DNA of 64,000 nucleotides from Octadecabacter sp. B2R22. GTDB lineage: Bacteria > Pseudomonadota > Alphaproteobacteria > Rhodobacterales > Rhodobacteraceae. Location of the stretch: contig NZ_JAHKQJ010000007.1 of assembly GCF_018861045.1 (NCBI RefSeq), positions 582,306 through 646,305 of the forward strand, in the 5' to 3' direction. Of this stretch, positions 31,282-39,944 are shown piece after piece (the stretch's first letter is position 1; the number at the start of each line of letters is the position of its first letter). Both the position numbers and the translations under genes were made by a program. The notes under the pieces were generated by a model that saw only the letters and a program-made list of their open reading frames with translations, was not told the DNA's origin and did no database searches.

Positions 31282-31751
31282 CGTTTAATCCAAAGCCAGA
31301 CTGCAGCCATCCAGATGAGTATTTCCAGCCCAAATACCCAATGGAGAACGAAATTCAGAACCCACCAGTCATGAACTGCGGGGATCGTTACCAAGTGTGT
31401 GAAGTCATTGGACCATGGCCAATGCCATAAAATATCGCCAGCCAAAGTATCGAGACACAAGTGCAAAAAGAGCGCGGCAAAAAACGCCAAAGCGGCTGGT
31501 AAGAAACGCTTAGCGATCAATGCAAGCGGCGGCAAGACGGCGATTGCAACCAAAGCCCAGAATGCTGGGATATGCACCCAATAGCGATGATGATGAAATG
31601 CGCGATCATCGACCAAGTAGAACCAGATCATGTCGAAATCGGGAAGTATTCCGCCAACCACGGCAGCAGGAAGGATCAAAGGCCATCGGGCGCCGCTATT
31701 CTGAAGCAATCGTCCGAAAACATACCCCGAAGGAAGGTGAGCTGTGATCAC
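31278..31751 (-). CDS. YdjM-like membrane-bound metal-dependent hydrolase
   Basis: The protein has 157 residues and four to five hydrophobic stretches. Conserved histidines and aspartates occur in ITAHLPSGY, GGILPDFDMIW, FHHHRYWVH and LHLCLDTLAGDILWHWP. This arrangement is that of the YdjM/DUF457 family of predicted membrane hydrolases. Substrate unknown. It has ATGA overlaps on both sides, with the K+ channel upstream and the exporter downstream. Confidence 0.8.
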   Translation of the reverse strand: MITAHLPSGYVFGRLLQNSGARWPLILPAAVVGGILPDFDMIWFYLVDDRAFHHHRYWVHIPAFWALVAIAVLPPLALIAKRFLPAALAFFAALFLHLCLDTLAGDILWHWPWSNDFTHLVTIPAVHDWWVLNFVLHWVFGLEILIWMAAVWLWIKR

Positions 31752-32107
31752 GCATCTGGCCCTTTTTCTTCCGCTGCTATCGCGCGTTTTTCGGCCAAAG
31801 CGGCACGATGGCGTGCTTCTGTAATGGCCTGACGTGCTTTGATACGGTTGTTCAAAGTGAAGGAGCCCAGTTGCTGAATAACGGCTGCAACGACGATCAA
31901 CCCGACAAAAATCAGTATGGTTGTGCCGATCTTGCCGACGGCTGTTACGGGCACGAGGGAGCCATAGCCGACCGTGGACAGGGTTACGACCGTAAAGAAA
32001 TAGGCGTCCAGCCAGCTCCAGCCTTCGACGAAGTGAAAGAAGACCGTGCCCAAGCCGACGATCGTCGCGAGGGTGGCAAACAAGAAAAGGATAACGTCAC
32101 GGCTCAC
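31748..32107 (-). CDS. Two-span potassium channel protein
   Basis: The protein has 119 residues. Two membrane helices (about 5-25 and 60-82) flank a pore loop with the selectivity filter TVGYGS in VVTLSTVGYGSLVP, which marks a K+ channel of the KcsA-like (Ion_trans_2) type. The cytoplasmic tail is a basic, alanine-rich helix and lacks an RCK domain. Such short channels act as tetramers. It is coupled to the DsbA-like gene by an ATGA overlap. Confidence 0.9.
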   Translation of the reverse strand: MSRDVILFLFATLATIVGLGTVFFHFVEGWSWLDAYFFTVVTLSTVGYGSLVPVTAVGKIGTTILIFVGLIVVAAVIQQLGSFTLNNRIKARQAITEARHRAALAEKRAIAAEEKGPDA

Positions 32108-32748
32108 TCAGCGGCCTCGATCTGCTCCATGATTTCACCGATGACTTTCACCCAAAGCTCGGCGGGCTGTGCACCGGGAACGGCATGTTTGTTGTCGATG
32201 ATAAAGGTCGGCACGGAGTTGACGCCCATTTCACGGCTATGGGTATCGCGGTTGCGAATGCCGTCAATGTCCGCGTCAGACGCCAGCAGTTTAGCAATCA
32301 CACCTGCGTCCATTTCACAGCTGTCTGCGATATCGGCCAAGACTTCGATATCACCAATGTCACGGGCGTCACGGAAATAGGCTTCGAACAGACGATGCAC
32401 AACGAAAGTCTGGCGGCCTTCGATGCCAGCCCAATGGATCAAACGATGCGCGTTGATAGTGTTAGGTGTGCGTTTCATGCCCTCGAAATCGATCTTAAGC
32501 CCGACCTTTTCGGCCATCTCAACGATGGGTGCATAAGCGCGAACAGCACCGTCTTTACCGCCGAACTTGCGCTCGAGGTATTCGCGGCGATCCATGCCTT
32601 CGGCGGGCATCTCAGGGTTCAACTGAAACGGATGCCATTCAATCTGGAATGGGTGATCGGGGATTTGTTCCAATGCGCGATCCAGATTGGTTTTGCCGAT
32701 GTAGCACCACGGACAAATTGGATCAGAGATAATATCAAGCTTGACCAT
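32104..32748 (-). CDS. DsbA-family (FrnE/2-hydroxychromene-2-carboxylate isomerase-like) oxidoreductase
   Basis: The protein has 214 residues without a signal peptide, so it is cytoplasmic. The active site CPWC is in ISDPICPWCYIGK (residues 13-16). The thioredoxin fold has the helical insertion and the cis-proline VNSVPTFII. FrnE-type proteins are disulfide isomerases. The start at 32748 (MVKLDIIS) follows the family; an upstream frame of 41 codons overlaps the synthetase gene and is rejected. It overlaps the synthetase gene by 14 bases at its start and the channel gene by 4 at its end. Confidence 0.9.
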   Translation of the reverse strand: MVKLDIISDPICPWCYIGKTNLDRALEQIPDHPFQIEWHPFQLNPEMPAEGMDRREYLERKFGGKDGAVRAYAPIVEMAEKVGLKIDFEGMKRTPNTINAHRLIHWAGIEGRQTFVVHRLFEAYFRDARDIGDIEVLADIADSCEMDAGVIAKLLASDADIDGIRNRDTHSREMGVNSVPTFIIDNKHAVPGAQPAELWVKVIGEIMEQIEAAE

Positions 32749-34231
32749 GGTCGGTCTCCCATTGGGTTCTGAGCGCGCGGCGCAGCAGTTTGTTGTTTGC
32801 CCCGCGAGGCAATGTCTCGGCGTGAATAAACAGGCGCGGGCATTTGTACCGCGCAAGATGTGTGGCCGCATGCGCGGCCAGTTCGTCTTCGTCTATCACA
32901 CCTGCGCCGGTGTAAAAGGCGGCAATTACGGATGCGTCGGATTTAACGCGCAGCTCAACGGCGGCGGCGTCATCAATGGCGGGATGGAGCGCAAGGGCGG
33001 TTTCGACTTCAATCGGTGAGACGCGGTAGCCGCCTGCATTCATCATATCATCAACGCGCCCCGCATAGGCGATGGCACCGCTCTCGGTGCGGTGGCCCAT
33101 GTCGCCCGTCAAAAACCAGTCCCCGTCAAAACGGGCAGCTGTGTCGGTGGGGGCGTTGAAATACTCAAGCATGAGGCCCGGATCGCTGCGATGAACGGCG
33201 ATTTGACCGTCAGATACCGTCGGATCACCGTCTTGCATCAAGGCAACGCGCCGCCCTGTCTGAGGCTGCCCAAGGGTTCCAGCCTCAGCGGGGGTCGTTG
33301 GGCTGCCCGAAATGAAGGTAGAACACTCCGACATGCCGTAGGCCTCAAAGATGGGCGTTCCAGTGGCGGTCTCCCAAGCGGTGCGGGTCATATCGGGGAG
33401 TTTTTCACCCGCCGATAGCCCGTGCCGTAGGTCTGGTAGCTGAGGCAGTTCGCACTTGAGGAGTTGTCGGTAAACGCCTGGTGCAGCTGCGAAAATAGTT
33501 GCGTTATGTTTGCGTAGCAGCGCAGGGATATCTGCTATGGGGGTGCTTGCTGCGGGAATAAGGGCCGTTGCGCCAATGGTCCAAGGGTCCATCAATCCGG
33601 TGCCCAGCGTATAGGTCCAGTTAAACGCGCCCGCATGAAGAATGCGGTCTTTAGGCGTTAGGCCTGTCCAGCCATCTGTCATCATCCGGCGTGCCCAAAT
33701 CGCGCGGTGTGCATGAACAACACCACGGGGTTTGCCCGAGGTTCCAGACGTAAAAATGATATACCCGACGCGGTCAGGATCACCCAAGGTGAAGGCGGCA
33801 GGTTCATGTTCATAAAACCCGCGCAAGGTGGCAGTTTCGATGACGGGCGCAGGGTGATCGGGCAAGGTGATGCCGTCCCCTGCGATAATGGCCTTGGGGG
33901 CGATGTCCTGTGACATTGCGGTGATTTCAAACGCGGTCAGCTGTGCCGAGGTCGGCACGGGAACAAGATCAACAGCCAGACAGGCCAGAAACGCGATCGG
34001 AAAGTCCGGTGTGTTTCCAAGACGCAAAATAACCCGATCGCCAGCCGTCAGCCCCGTAGACAGCAAACCAGTAGCCGCCCCGCGAATGGCTTGCTCCAGC
34101 CGTGCGTAAGACCACTCATCGATGGTGTCAGAGCCAATAATGCTCAGCGCGGTTTTGTCAGGCAGCTGTGACGCGTGCCCAAGGACATAAGCCGCGAGGT
34201 TAAAGGGCGAAGGGACAGGATCATGTGTCAT
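32735..34231 (-). CDS. AMP-dependent acyl-CoA synthetase/ligase (ANL superfamily)
   Basis: The protein has 498 residues. The phosphate-binding motif is IIFTSGTSGKPRGVVHAHRA. The A5 motif is FEAYGMSECSTF, then WFLTGDMG, RVDDMMNAGGYRVSP, and a catalytic lysine near the C-terminal end (NKLLRR). These enzymes adenylate a carboxylate and join it to CoA; the substrate (fatty or benzoate-like acid) cannot be told. The start at 34231 (MTHDPVPSPFNLA) is preferred over the longer frame. It is followed by a 14-base overlap with the DsbA-like gene. Confidence 0.88.
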   Translation of the reverse strand: MTHDPVPSPFNLAAYVLGHASQLPDKTALSIIGSDTIDEWSYARLEQAIRGAATGLLSTGLTAGDRVILRLGNTPDFPIAFLACLAVDLVPVPTSAQLTAFEITAMSQDIAPKAIIAGDGITLPDHPAPVIETATLRGFYEHEPAAFTLGDPDRVGYIIFTSGTSGKPRGVVHAHRAIWARRMMTDGWTGLTPKDRILHAGAFNWTYTLGTGLMDPWTIGATALIPAASTPIADIPALLRKHNATIFAAAPGVYRQLLKCELPQLPDLRHGLSAGEKLPDMTRTAWETATGTPIFEAYGMSECSTFISGSPTTPAEAGTLGQPQTGRRVALMQDGDPTVSDGQIAVHRSDPGLMLEYFNAPTDTAARFDGDWFLTGDMGHRTESGAIAYAGRVDDMMNAGGYRVSPIEVETALALHPAIDDAAAVELRVKSDASVIAAFYTGAGVIDEDELAAHAATHLARYKCPRLFIHAETLPRGANNKLLRRALRTQWETDHGQA

Positions 34232-34280
34232 GCCCAAGCGGTATCTTATCCGTACAGGCAGGTGCAACTGCCAGTATTGG

Positions 34281-34508
34281 TCAGGCCGCCGCGCTTTCGA
34301 TCACTGGCGCTAGTCGGCGTGTGGCCCATTCGCCTAACGTGTCATAGCCTTCGGCGACCGTGAGGTCATAAACCCCGGCGAAGTAGCGCACGATGCCGTC
34401 CCAATCAGATTGCCGCTCATGTAATGTGGTCTGATCGAGAAGCGAAAAATCCCGGCACATCACAGTGGGGAAATCTGGCTGGAACTTCAGTGTGTCGGTC
34501 CAAGTCAT
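34281..34508 (-). CDS. Small conserved-looking hypothetical protein
   Basis: The protein has 75 residues: MTWTDTLKFQPDFP, then ERQSDWDGIVRYFAGVYD and a helix ending in RRLAPVIESAAA. No membrane span, no motif I know. AAAGGC lies upstream of ATG 34508. It lies 49 bases before the synthetase gene on the same strand. Codon use is normal. Confidence 0.6.
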   Translation of the reverse strand: MTWTDTLKFQPDFPTVMCRDFSLLDQTTLHERQSDWDGIVRYFAGVYDLTVAEGYDTLGEWATRRLAPVIESAAA

Positions 34509-34576
34509 AAGATGCCTTTCTGCCCTGACAAACCGCCAGCGCAGGTTCAGATCATCACAACAGCCTTAAAGCGTGG

Positions 34577-35233
34577 TTAATAGTCGCTCTTGTCAAACAG
34601 GAAGCGAATAACGGGCAGGGCGACTGCCAACCCGATCAGCTGTGCTAGAATAAAGCCGACAACATGGGTTGGATCGATCCCCGCAAAGGTGTCAGAAAAC
34701 GCCCGAGAGATGGTGACGGCAGGGTTGGCAAAGCTGGTCGAGGACGTGAACCAATAGGCCCCCGTGATGTAAACCGCCACCAAGGTTGGCACGGTATCAG
34801 GGCGACTGCGCAAGCCGCCAAAGATTACCAACAACAGACCAACAGTGGCAAAAACCTCAGATGTCCATTGGTTTACACCTGTGCGTGCGGTGGTGGAGGC
34901 CTGAATGAAATCAAGGTCAAACATCACATGGCACAGCCACACGCCCAAGATGCCGCCTATGATCTGCACCGGAATATAACTGGCCACCAAACGCCAAGGG
35001 TGTTCGCCCTTAAGCGCAAAGGCCAGCGTCACCACCGGGTTAAAATGCGCGCCCGAAATCGGCCCCAAAATGGTGATGATGAAATACAGCGTGCACCCCG
35101 TGGCAATCGCGTTAGCGAGCAGCGCCAGCGCAATATCATCCGTCAGCGTTTGCGCCATGATGCCTGAGCCAACAACGCCAATCAGCAAAAGCGCAGTACC
35201 AAGGCCTTCAGCAACGAGTTTTTGAGAGGTCAT
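34577..35233 (-). CDS. Aquaporin/aquaglyceroporin (AqpS-like)
   Basis: The protein has 218 residues and six membrane spans. The two pore half-helices are HFNPVVTLAFAL (first NPx motif) and FANPAVTISRAF (second NPA). Both Asn-Pro boxes are present; the first is NPV. It overlaps arsC by 4 bases. In Sinorhizobium an aquaglyceroporin of the ars operon (AqpS) lets arsenite leave by diffusion after ArsC reduces arsenate. The same use is inferred here; water or glycerol transport cannot be excluded. Confidence 0.88.
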   Translation of the reverse strand: MTSQKLVAEGLGTALLLIGVVGSGIMAQTLTDDIALALLANAIATGCTLYFIITILGPISGAHFNPVVTLAFALKGEHPWRLVASYIPVQIIGGILGVWLCHVMFDLDFIQASTTARTGVNQWTSEVFATVGLLLVIFGGLRSRPDTVPTLVAVYITGAYWFTSSTSFANPAVTISRAFSDTFAGIDPTHVVGFILAQLIGLAVALPVIRFLFDKSDY

Positions 35234-35715
35234 ACATCAGCAATCTTGTTTAGTGCAGTTTTCAAGTCTGCACGATCCATATCCTCTAGTGGCAGCGCCA
35301 TCAATGCTGCTGCTTTTGCGGCCAAGGCCGCATAGGCAGTTTCAAACGCCTGCGCCCAATCTGGTTCTGTTGCGGCGGCGGGATCAGGAATGCCCCAGTG
35401 GGCCTGAACGGGTGGCGTGTCGCCCGTCTGCGGCCAAAGGGGGCAGGTCTCTGCGGCGGCGCTGTCGCAAACCGTAATCACGATATTCATTTGCGGCGCG
35501 TCTGGTCCGGCGAAATCATCCCAGCTTTGGGACGACAATCCTTCGGTCGCATACCCCTTATCTGCCAAAAGCGTCAGCGATTGCGGATGCACTTTGCCCG
35601 ACGGCGTCGAGCCAGCGGAGTAGGCCGTAAAACGACCGTTGCTGTCGCGGTTGAAGATGGATTCCAAAAGGATCGAGCGGGCCGAGTTACCGGTGCAGAG
35701 GACAAGTATATTCAT
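35230..35715 (-). CDS. arsC: Arsenate reductase ArsC (low-molecular-weight phosphatase type)
   Basis: The protein has 161 residues. The phosphatase-like loop is CTGNSARS with Cys7 and Arg13 (CX5R). Further cysteines in IVITVCDSAAAETCPLWP are the resolving pair of thioredoxin-coupled ArsC. Its acidic loop DPAAA replaces the DP of phosphatases. It overlaps the aquaporin gene by 4 bases. No arsR or ArsB/Acr3 pump gene lies next to it in the window. Confidence 0.9.
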   Translation of the reverse strand: MNILVLCTGNSARSILLESIFNRDSNGRFTAYSAGSTPSGKVHPQSLTLLADKGYATEGLSSQSWDDFAGPDAPQMNIVITVCDSAAAETCPLWPQTGDTPPVQAHWGIPDPAAATEPDWAQAFETAYAALAAKAAALMALPLEDMDRADLKTALNKIADV

Positions 35716-35757
35716 GATGTTTCGTTAGTTCGGGAATGTAACAGGGGTGTGACGGGG

Positions 35758-36174
35758 CTACTGCGTGGCGGCTTCTGTTAATCTGGTCCAGACGCGGGCT
35801 TCGGGTGAGGATGGATCAAATTCTGCAATGCGGTCTGCGAGCCGTTCGTAGGACGGCGTTTGCGGGCGCGCATCTAGGATGGCGCGTTGCATGTCGACTG
35901 TCGCAGCGTCCAGATTACCGATCTGCGCTTGTGCGATGCCGCGCTCTAGGTGGATGATCGACCCTTTCTGCCCGTCGCTAGGGAAAATCCAAGCCGTGCT
36001 GATTGCCAGATTACACCGGCTGAGTTTTCGGGCGGGGTCGTCGTCAACCTTGCGGCAGCTGGATGCCATCAACCCCGTGAGCATGCCAACACACCAAAAC
36101 GCGAGGAATGCCCATATCAATATGGCCTTGATCCATGTGGTTGCGCTGTCTTTTGCAGGGGCTACTTGGGTCAT
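35758..36174 (-). CDS. Membrane-anchored protein with TPR-like helices
   Basis: The protein has 138 residues. An N-terminal cytoplasmic stretch is followed by one span (about 16-36), then an alpha-helical part resembling a short TPR: GSIIHLERGIAQAQIGNLDAATVDMQRAI. No named family is recognised. It is flanked by a terminator and lies upstream of arsC; the 42-base gap to arsC might allow cotranscription. Confidence 0.68.
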   Translation of the reverse strand: MTQVAPAKDSATTWIKAILIWAFLAFWCVGMLTGLMASSCRKVDDDPARKLSRCNLAISTAWIFPSDGQKGSIIHLERGIAQAQIGNLDAATVDMQRAILDARPQTPSYERLADRIAEFDPSSPEARVWTRLTEAATQ

Positions 36175-36180
36175 ACTTTG

Positions 36181-36210
36181 AGAAACAAAGCGCCCCAGTT
36201 AAGGGGCGCT
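36181..36210 (-). terminator. Terminator of the YejA-like gene
   Basis: On the minus strand AGCGCCCC-TTAACT-GGGGCGCT is followed by TTGTTTCT. The stem is 36203-36210 with 36189-36196. It lies 8 bases after the gene's stop. Confidence 0.8.
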
Positions 36211-36217
36211 CGTTTTG

Positions 36218-38050
36218 TTAACCTTCTTCAAACCACCAGACATCTGGCTGCCAACCGGGCCAGTCGCCAAAGATCGGCATGGTGTCGGGGTAGTGGAGGT
36301 CCGCGTCATGGGCGATGCGGCTGATGTTCCATTGATAGATCGGGATCACATAACGGCCTGAAGTGAGCAAACGGTCCATCGCGCGGGTGGCGGCGACGAA
36401 ATCGTCCTGACTGTCAGAGGTCAAAAGCAGGTTGATCATCTCGTCAATCGCTTCGGACTTTACACCCATCAGGTTGCGCCCACCGGTTACGTCCGCAGCT
36501 TCAATCCCCCAGTAGAGGTATTGCTCGTTGCCCGGAGATAACGACAGCCCGCGACGATGATAGGTCATTCCAAAGTCGTAAGCGTCAGTGCGTTCGCTAT
36601 ATTGGGCGTTGTCGACCACGGTGATCGTTGGCGTAATGCCAAGACGGCTGAGGCTTTCGGTGAACATGTCGATGATGGACTGGTTCTCGCTCGATCCGCT
36701 CTTGAGCAAAATTTCAAAGGTGAATTCCTCGCCGTCGGGGCCTGCCATCACGCCGTCCTGAACAGTGTAACCGGCCTGTTCCATCAGGTCCAAAGCCGCC
36801 CCGATGTTGGCGCGGTTGCGTTCGGATCCGTCAGAAACGGGCAGGGCATAGCCGCTGATTGCATCCGCGGGAATGCTGTCGGCAAAGGGTTCAAGGAACT
36901 CGAGAACACGGCCCGTTGCGGGGCCATCCTGCATCGCCAGTGGAGAGTTCGAGAAATAGCTGGTGATGCGCGGCTGCGCGCCACCTGTCATCGCGTCGTT
37001 GATGAACTCAAAGTTGAACGCATGCATCATTGCGTCGCGCACGCGGATATCTTCGAACTGGGGCAGACGGGTGTTCATCACAAAACCCGTAATCCCGCTT
37101 GGGCGCGAGTGCGGCAAGATTGAACGCACATAATCGCCGGATTGCATCAGTGCGAAATCATACTGGCTGTCCCACTTCGCGACGTTGAATTCGCGGTTGG
37201 TGTTTACGTCACCGACCTTGAACGCCTCAAACGCCGCCGTTTCGTCGCCGAAAAACTCCATGCGGATGGTGTCGAGGTTATAAAGCCCGTTCACAAACGG
37301 CACGACGTCGTAGCCCCAATAGTCTGGGTTGCGTGTGAGTTCGATGTGACGACCCGCCTCAAAATCGGTGATGGTGTAGGGCGAGGAGGTCACAGGGATC
37401 ACGTCGAGGCCGCTTTCGGCGAAATCCAAACCTTCCCATTGGGCTTTCTGCAGGATTGGACGCAGGCCCGCCAAAAGCGCCAATTCGCGGTCTTGCTCTG
37501 CGAAGTTGAACCGCACACCGCGTTCGCCAACGGTCTCGATGCTTTCGACCTTATTGTAGAATCCGTGGTAGCGCGGGTGGCCCACGGTGCCGAGGGTTTC
37601 ATACGACCAGATCACGTCTTCGACCGTCACTGGGCTTCCATCAGAGAATCGGGCCTCAGGGCGCAGGGTGAATTCGACCCAAGACCGATCATCTGCGGTC
37701 TCAACCGATTCGGCGAGAAGGCCATAAAGCGAGAAAGGTTCGTCCAAGGAACGTGCCATTAGGCTTTCACCCATCAAGAACCGAAGCTGCCAGTGAACGG
37801 ACCCTTTGACGATGTAGGGGTTAAGGCTGTCAAAGCCGCCGATGTTGGCCGTAACGATAGAACCGCCTGTTGGTGCATCGGGGTTTGCATAAGGGAGATG
37901 CGCAAAATCTGGGGGTAGAGCAGGGTCACCATACATAGCTATGCCATGGACGGGCTCGGCTGCTGCAAGTGTTGCTAGGACGGACGTTGACGCTGCTAGC
38001 GCGAATACGCGCAAAGTTGCCGCCGTTGTTGATAGAATTTGTACGGACAT
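36218..38050 (-). CDS. YejA-like ABC transporter substrate-binding protein (SBP_bac_5)
   Basis: The protein has 610 residues. A signal peptide ends at about residue 31 (LATLAAAE). The mature part begins with HGIAMYGDPALPPDFAHLPY, typical of YejA-type peptide-binding proteins, and has the family 5 core. It would bind oligopeptides in the periplasm. No permease or ATPase gene is adjacent, so it must share a transporter or act alone. The frame extends 36 codons further, but the signal peptide fixes the start at 38050. A terminator follows. Confidence 0.9.
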   Translation of the reverse strand: MSVQILSTTAATLRVFALAASTSVLATLAAAEPVHGIAMYGDPALPPDFAHLPYANPDAPTGGSIVTANIGGFDSLNPYIVKGSVHWQLRFLMGESLMARSLDEPFSLYGLLAESVETADDRSWVEFTLRPEARFSDGSPVTVEDVIWSYETLGTVGHPRYHGFYNKVESIETVGERGVRFNFAEQDRELALLAGLRPILQKAQWEGLDFAESGLDVIPVTSSPYTITDFEAGRHIELTRNPDYWGYDVVPFVNGLYNLDTIRMEFFGDETAAFEAFKVGDVNTNREFNVAKWDSQYDFALMQSGDYVRSILPHSRPSGITGFVMNTRLPQFEDIRVRDAMMHAFNFEFINDAMTGGAQPRITSYFSNSPLAMQDGPATGRVLEFLEPFADSIPADAISGYALPVSDGSERNRANIGAALDLMEQAGYTVQDGVMAGPDGEEFTFEILLKSGSSENQSIIDMFTESLSRLGITPTITVVDNAQYSERTDAYDFGMTYHRRGLSLSPGNEQYLYWGIEAADVTGGRNLMGVKSEAIDEMINLLLTSDSQDDFVAATRAMDRLLTSGRYVIPIYQWNISRIAHDADLHYPDTMPIFGDWPGWQPDVWWFEEG

Positions 38051-38140
38051 TTTGATGTCGCTCCCCCGATTTTCACCGCCTGTGATCGGCGGTATTACGA
38101 CTAACCTAGATGGGGAAACAAACCTTTTCAAACTTTTAGC

Positions 38141-38169
38141 TTGGATGCGGGCGGCCAATTGCTTATAAC
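38141..38169 (+). promoter_or_regulatory. Sigma-70-like promoter of a candidate small RNA
   Basis: TTGGAT (38141-38146) and TATAAC (38164-38169) are separated by 17 bases on the plus strand, close to consensus. No plus-strand gene follows, only a hairpin and a terminator. Transcription would start at about 38176. Confidence 0.5.
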
Positions 38170-38175
38170 AAGGGC

Positions 38176-38249
38176 ACTGCTCGATAGGTTTCTTGCCTGT
38201 ATGAAACCTGCCTCAATAACTTAACCCCAGCTTCGGCTGGGGTTTTTTT
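38176..38249 (+). ncRNA. Candidate small RNA, about 74 bases
   Basis: It starts near the predicted +1 and has a perfect 7-bp hairpin (AGGTTTC 38186-38192 / GAAACCT 38203-38209). A 15-base A-rich single-stranded linker follows. It ends in a terminator with stem CCCCAGC (38225-38231)/GCTGGGG (38236-38242), a UUCG tetraloop, and seven Ts. There is no open frame upstream on this strand that needs this terminator; genes on both sides are minus-strand. Identity with a known RNA family was not recognised. Confidence 0.5.
38225..38249 (+). terminator. Orphan plus-strand terminator with UUCG loop
   Basis: CCCCAGC-TTCG-GCTGGGG is followed by TTTTTTT. The stable UUCG loop and the T-run on the plus strand only show its direction; the minus strand has no matching T-run. 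No plus-strand protein gene precedes it, so it ends the candidate RNA. Confidence 0.85.
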
Positions 38250-38374
38250 CTGCCCACATTTATTGGGGGTTTTGCGGTTGAGAGAGCATTTCAAATCAAC
38301 CAGAATCGCACGTAGATCCGGCGCACGGAATCACTTGTGGGCCCGTGTTAAGAATCGTTAACCGGACAGCAAAA

Positions 38375-38411
38375 CGGCCCCGCTATCCGTGACAGGGGGC
38401 CGCTTGTTTTT
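38375..38411. terminator. Bidirectional terminator after the first RTX gene
   Basis: CGGCCCC (38375-38381) pairs with GGGGCCG (38396-38402) around a 14-base loop. The plus strand continues with CTTGTTTTTG, the minus strand with TTTTGCT. On the minus strand it lies 40 bases after the stop of the gene at 38442. Confidence 0.6.
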
Positions 38412-38441
38412 GTGTTGGGATGCCGCTGCAGGGCTGCTGGA

Positions 38442-39944
38442 TTAAAGGAACCCGAGCATGAAGTCCTCAACGAGGCCCTCGGACGCGATGGATCTCTCAC
38501 CTGTGTCGTCGTCTTCATGCACCTCGAGCGTGTAGAAATCGTCAACAGTGATGTCTTCAAGGGATGTTTTCAGCAGGGACATGACATTGCCCTCGCCATT
38601 GTCATAGCTCACGCTTTGGCCCTTTTGGGTTGCGCCAGCCGTGAAGATGTCAAACATCTCTTGCGCCGTAAGAATATCACCGGTGTTAAGGTACAGGTTG
38701 TCTTCGCCGTCCGTAAAGTCGCGAACGGTCATGACACCGCCGTCCTGGGTTTCGTCCAGAAGGAACGTATCAGCGCCATCGTTGCCCGCGATCTGATCAT
38801 CATCGTCTCCGCCAACCAAAACATCGTTGCCATCACCACCAGTCATACGGTCATCGTCTGCGCCCCCGATGAGAACGTCATCGCCGCTGTTGCCTGACAG
38901 TTTGTCATTGCCTGTGCCGCCGTCCAAAACGTCGCCGCCTTGGCCGCCGCTGATGTCGTCGCGGCCTTCGCCACCATAAAGCGCGTCATGGCCGTTGTTT
39001 CCTGTGATACGGTCGTCGCCGGTCATGCCGTAGGCCGTATCGTCACCGTCGTTGCCGTAGAGGTAGTCATTTCCCTCGTCGCCGGACAGGGTGTCTTCAC
39101 CGCTCCCACCGCTCAGGGTGTCATTTCCGAGGCCGCCATAAAGGTCATCAAGGCCGTCGCCACCGGATAGACGGTCATTATCGTCGCCACCATACAAATC
39201 GTCGTCGCCCGCGGCCCCACGGATGGAATCCGCGCCCGCGCCCCCGTCGATATAGTCATTGCCGTAACCGCCTTGTGCTTCGTCTTTACCGTCACCACCA
39301 AAGAGAGTGTCGGCACCGTCGTTACCGAACATTACGTCGTTTTCCTGGCCACCATAAAGAGTGTCGTCACCTTCGCCACCGAGCAGGGAGTCTTTGCCTG
39401 CATCGCCATAGAGAGTGTCGTCGCCAAGTCCGCCCGCGACATAGTCCCGCCCGTCACCGCCATAGATTTCGTCGTTGCCGGTTTGGCCACGCAGATCGTC
39501 CGCACCTTCTGCGCCATGAAGCGTGTCATCGCCAGCGCGCCCCAGTAGGGTTTCGCCTTTTTCCGACCCTGTAAACGTGTCACCATCGGTGCCGCCGCTC
39601 CAGTTAACTTCACCGTTTCGGTCCAACATTTCCGTTCCAAAGAAATGGGTAGGGTCATACCAAGGCGTGTCCGCCGTTGCGAAAGCATTGTCCAAATGGA
39701 TGACCGATGCGTCGAAATCAGTGAACTCCGCGTGCAGGGTTTGCATACCGTCTTCTGTACGGGTCTGCAGTTCGATGCGGTCAATGTTTCCGCCGTTTGG
39801 AAGACCAGTATCAGGATCATATGTCAGGTCAGAGCCAAACACGACAACCCCATAGAAAACGGGTGCTGTGCCTTCGTCAGAAAATGAGCCAAACAAAAAA
39901 CGGCTCTCATGGGTATTCGAAATCACAGGGTCAGTAAGTGGCAT
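38442..39944 (-). CDS. RTX calcium-binding repeat protein (first of a tandem pair)
   Basis: The protein has 500 residues and is very acidic. The N-terminal domain (about 1-110) contains DLTYDPDTGLPNGG and is shared with the next gene. Residues of about 120-400 are many glycine-rich nonapeptides GGxGxDxLx (for example GGAGADSIRGAAGDDDLYGG), which bind Ca2+ and form a beta roll. The C-terminal 80 residues hold MFDIFTAGATQKGQSV. The lack of a signal peptide and the repeats suggest type I secretion; no ABC/HlyD genes are near. GGAGG before ATG 39944 fixes the start over an upstream frame. Confidence 0.92.
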   Translation of the reverse strand: MPLTDPVISNTHESRFLFGSFSDEGTAPVFYGVVVFGSDLTYDPDTGLPNGGNIDRIELQTRTEDGMQTLHAEFTDFDASVIHLDNAFATADTPWYDPTHFFGTEMLDRNGEVNWSGGTDGDTFTGSEKGETLLGRAGDDTLHGAEGADDLRGQTGNDEIYGGDGRDYVAGGLGDDTLYGDAGKDSLLGGEGDDTLYGGQENDVMFGNDGADTLFGGDGKDEAQGGYGNDYIDGGAGADSIRGAAGDDDLYGGDDNDRLSGGDGLDDLYGGLGNDTLSGGSGEDTLSGDEGNDYLYGNDGDDTAYGMTGDDRITGNNGHDALYGGEGRDDISGGQGGDVLDGGTGNDKLSGNSGDDVLIGGADDDRMTGGDGNDVLVGGDDDDQIAGNDGADTFLLDETQDGGVMTVRDFTDGEDNLYLNTGDILTAQEMFDIFTAGATQKGQSVSYDNGEGNVMSLLKTSLEDITVDDFYTLEVHEDDDTGERSIASEGLVEDFMLGFL

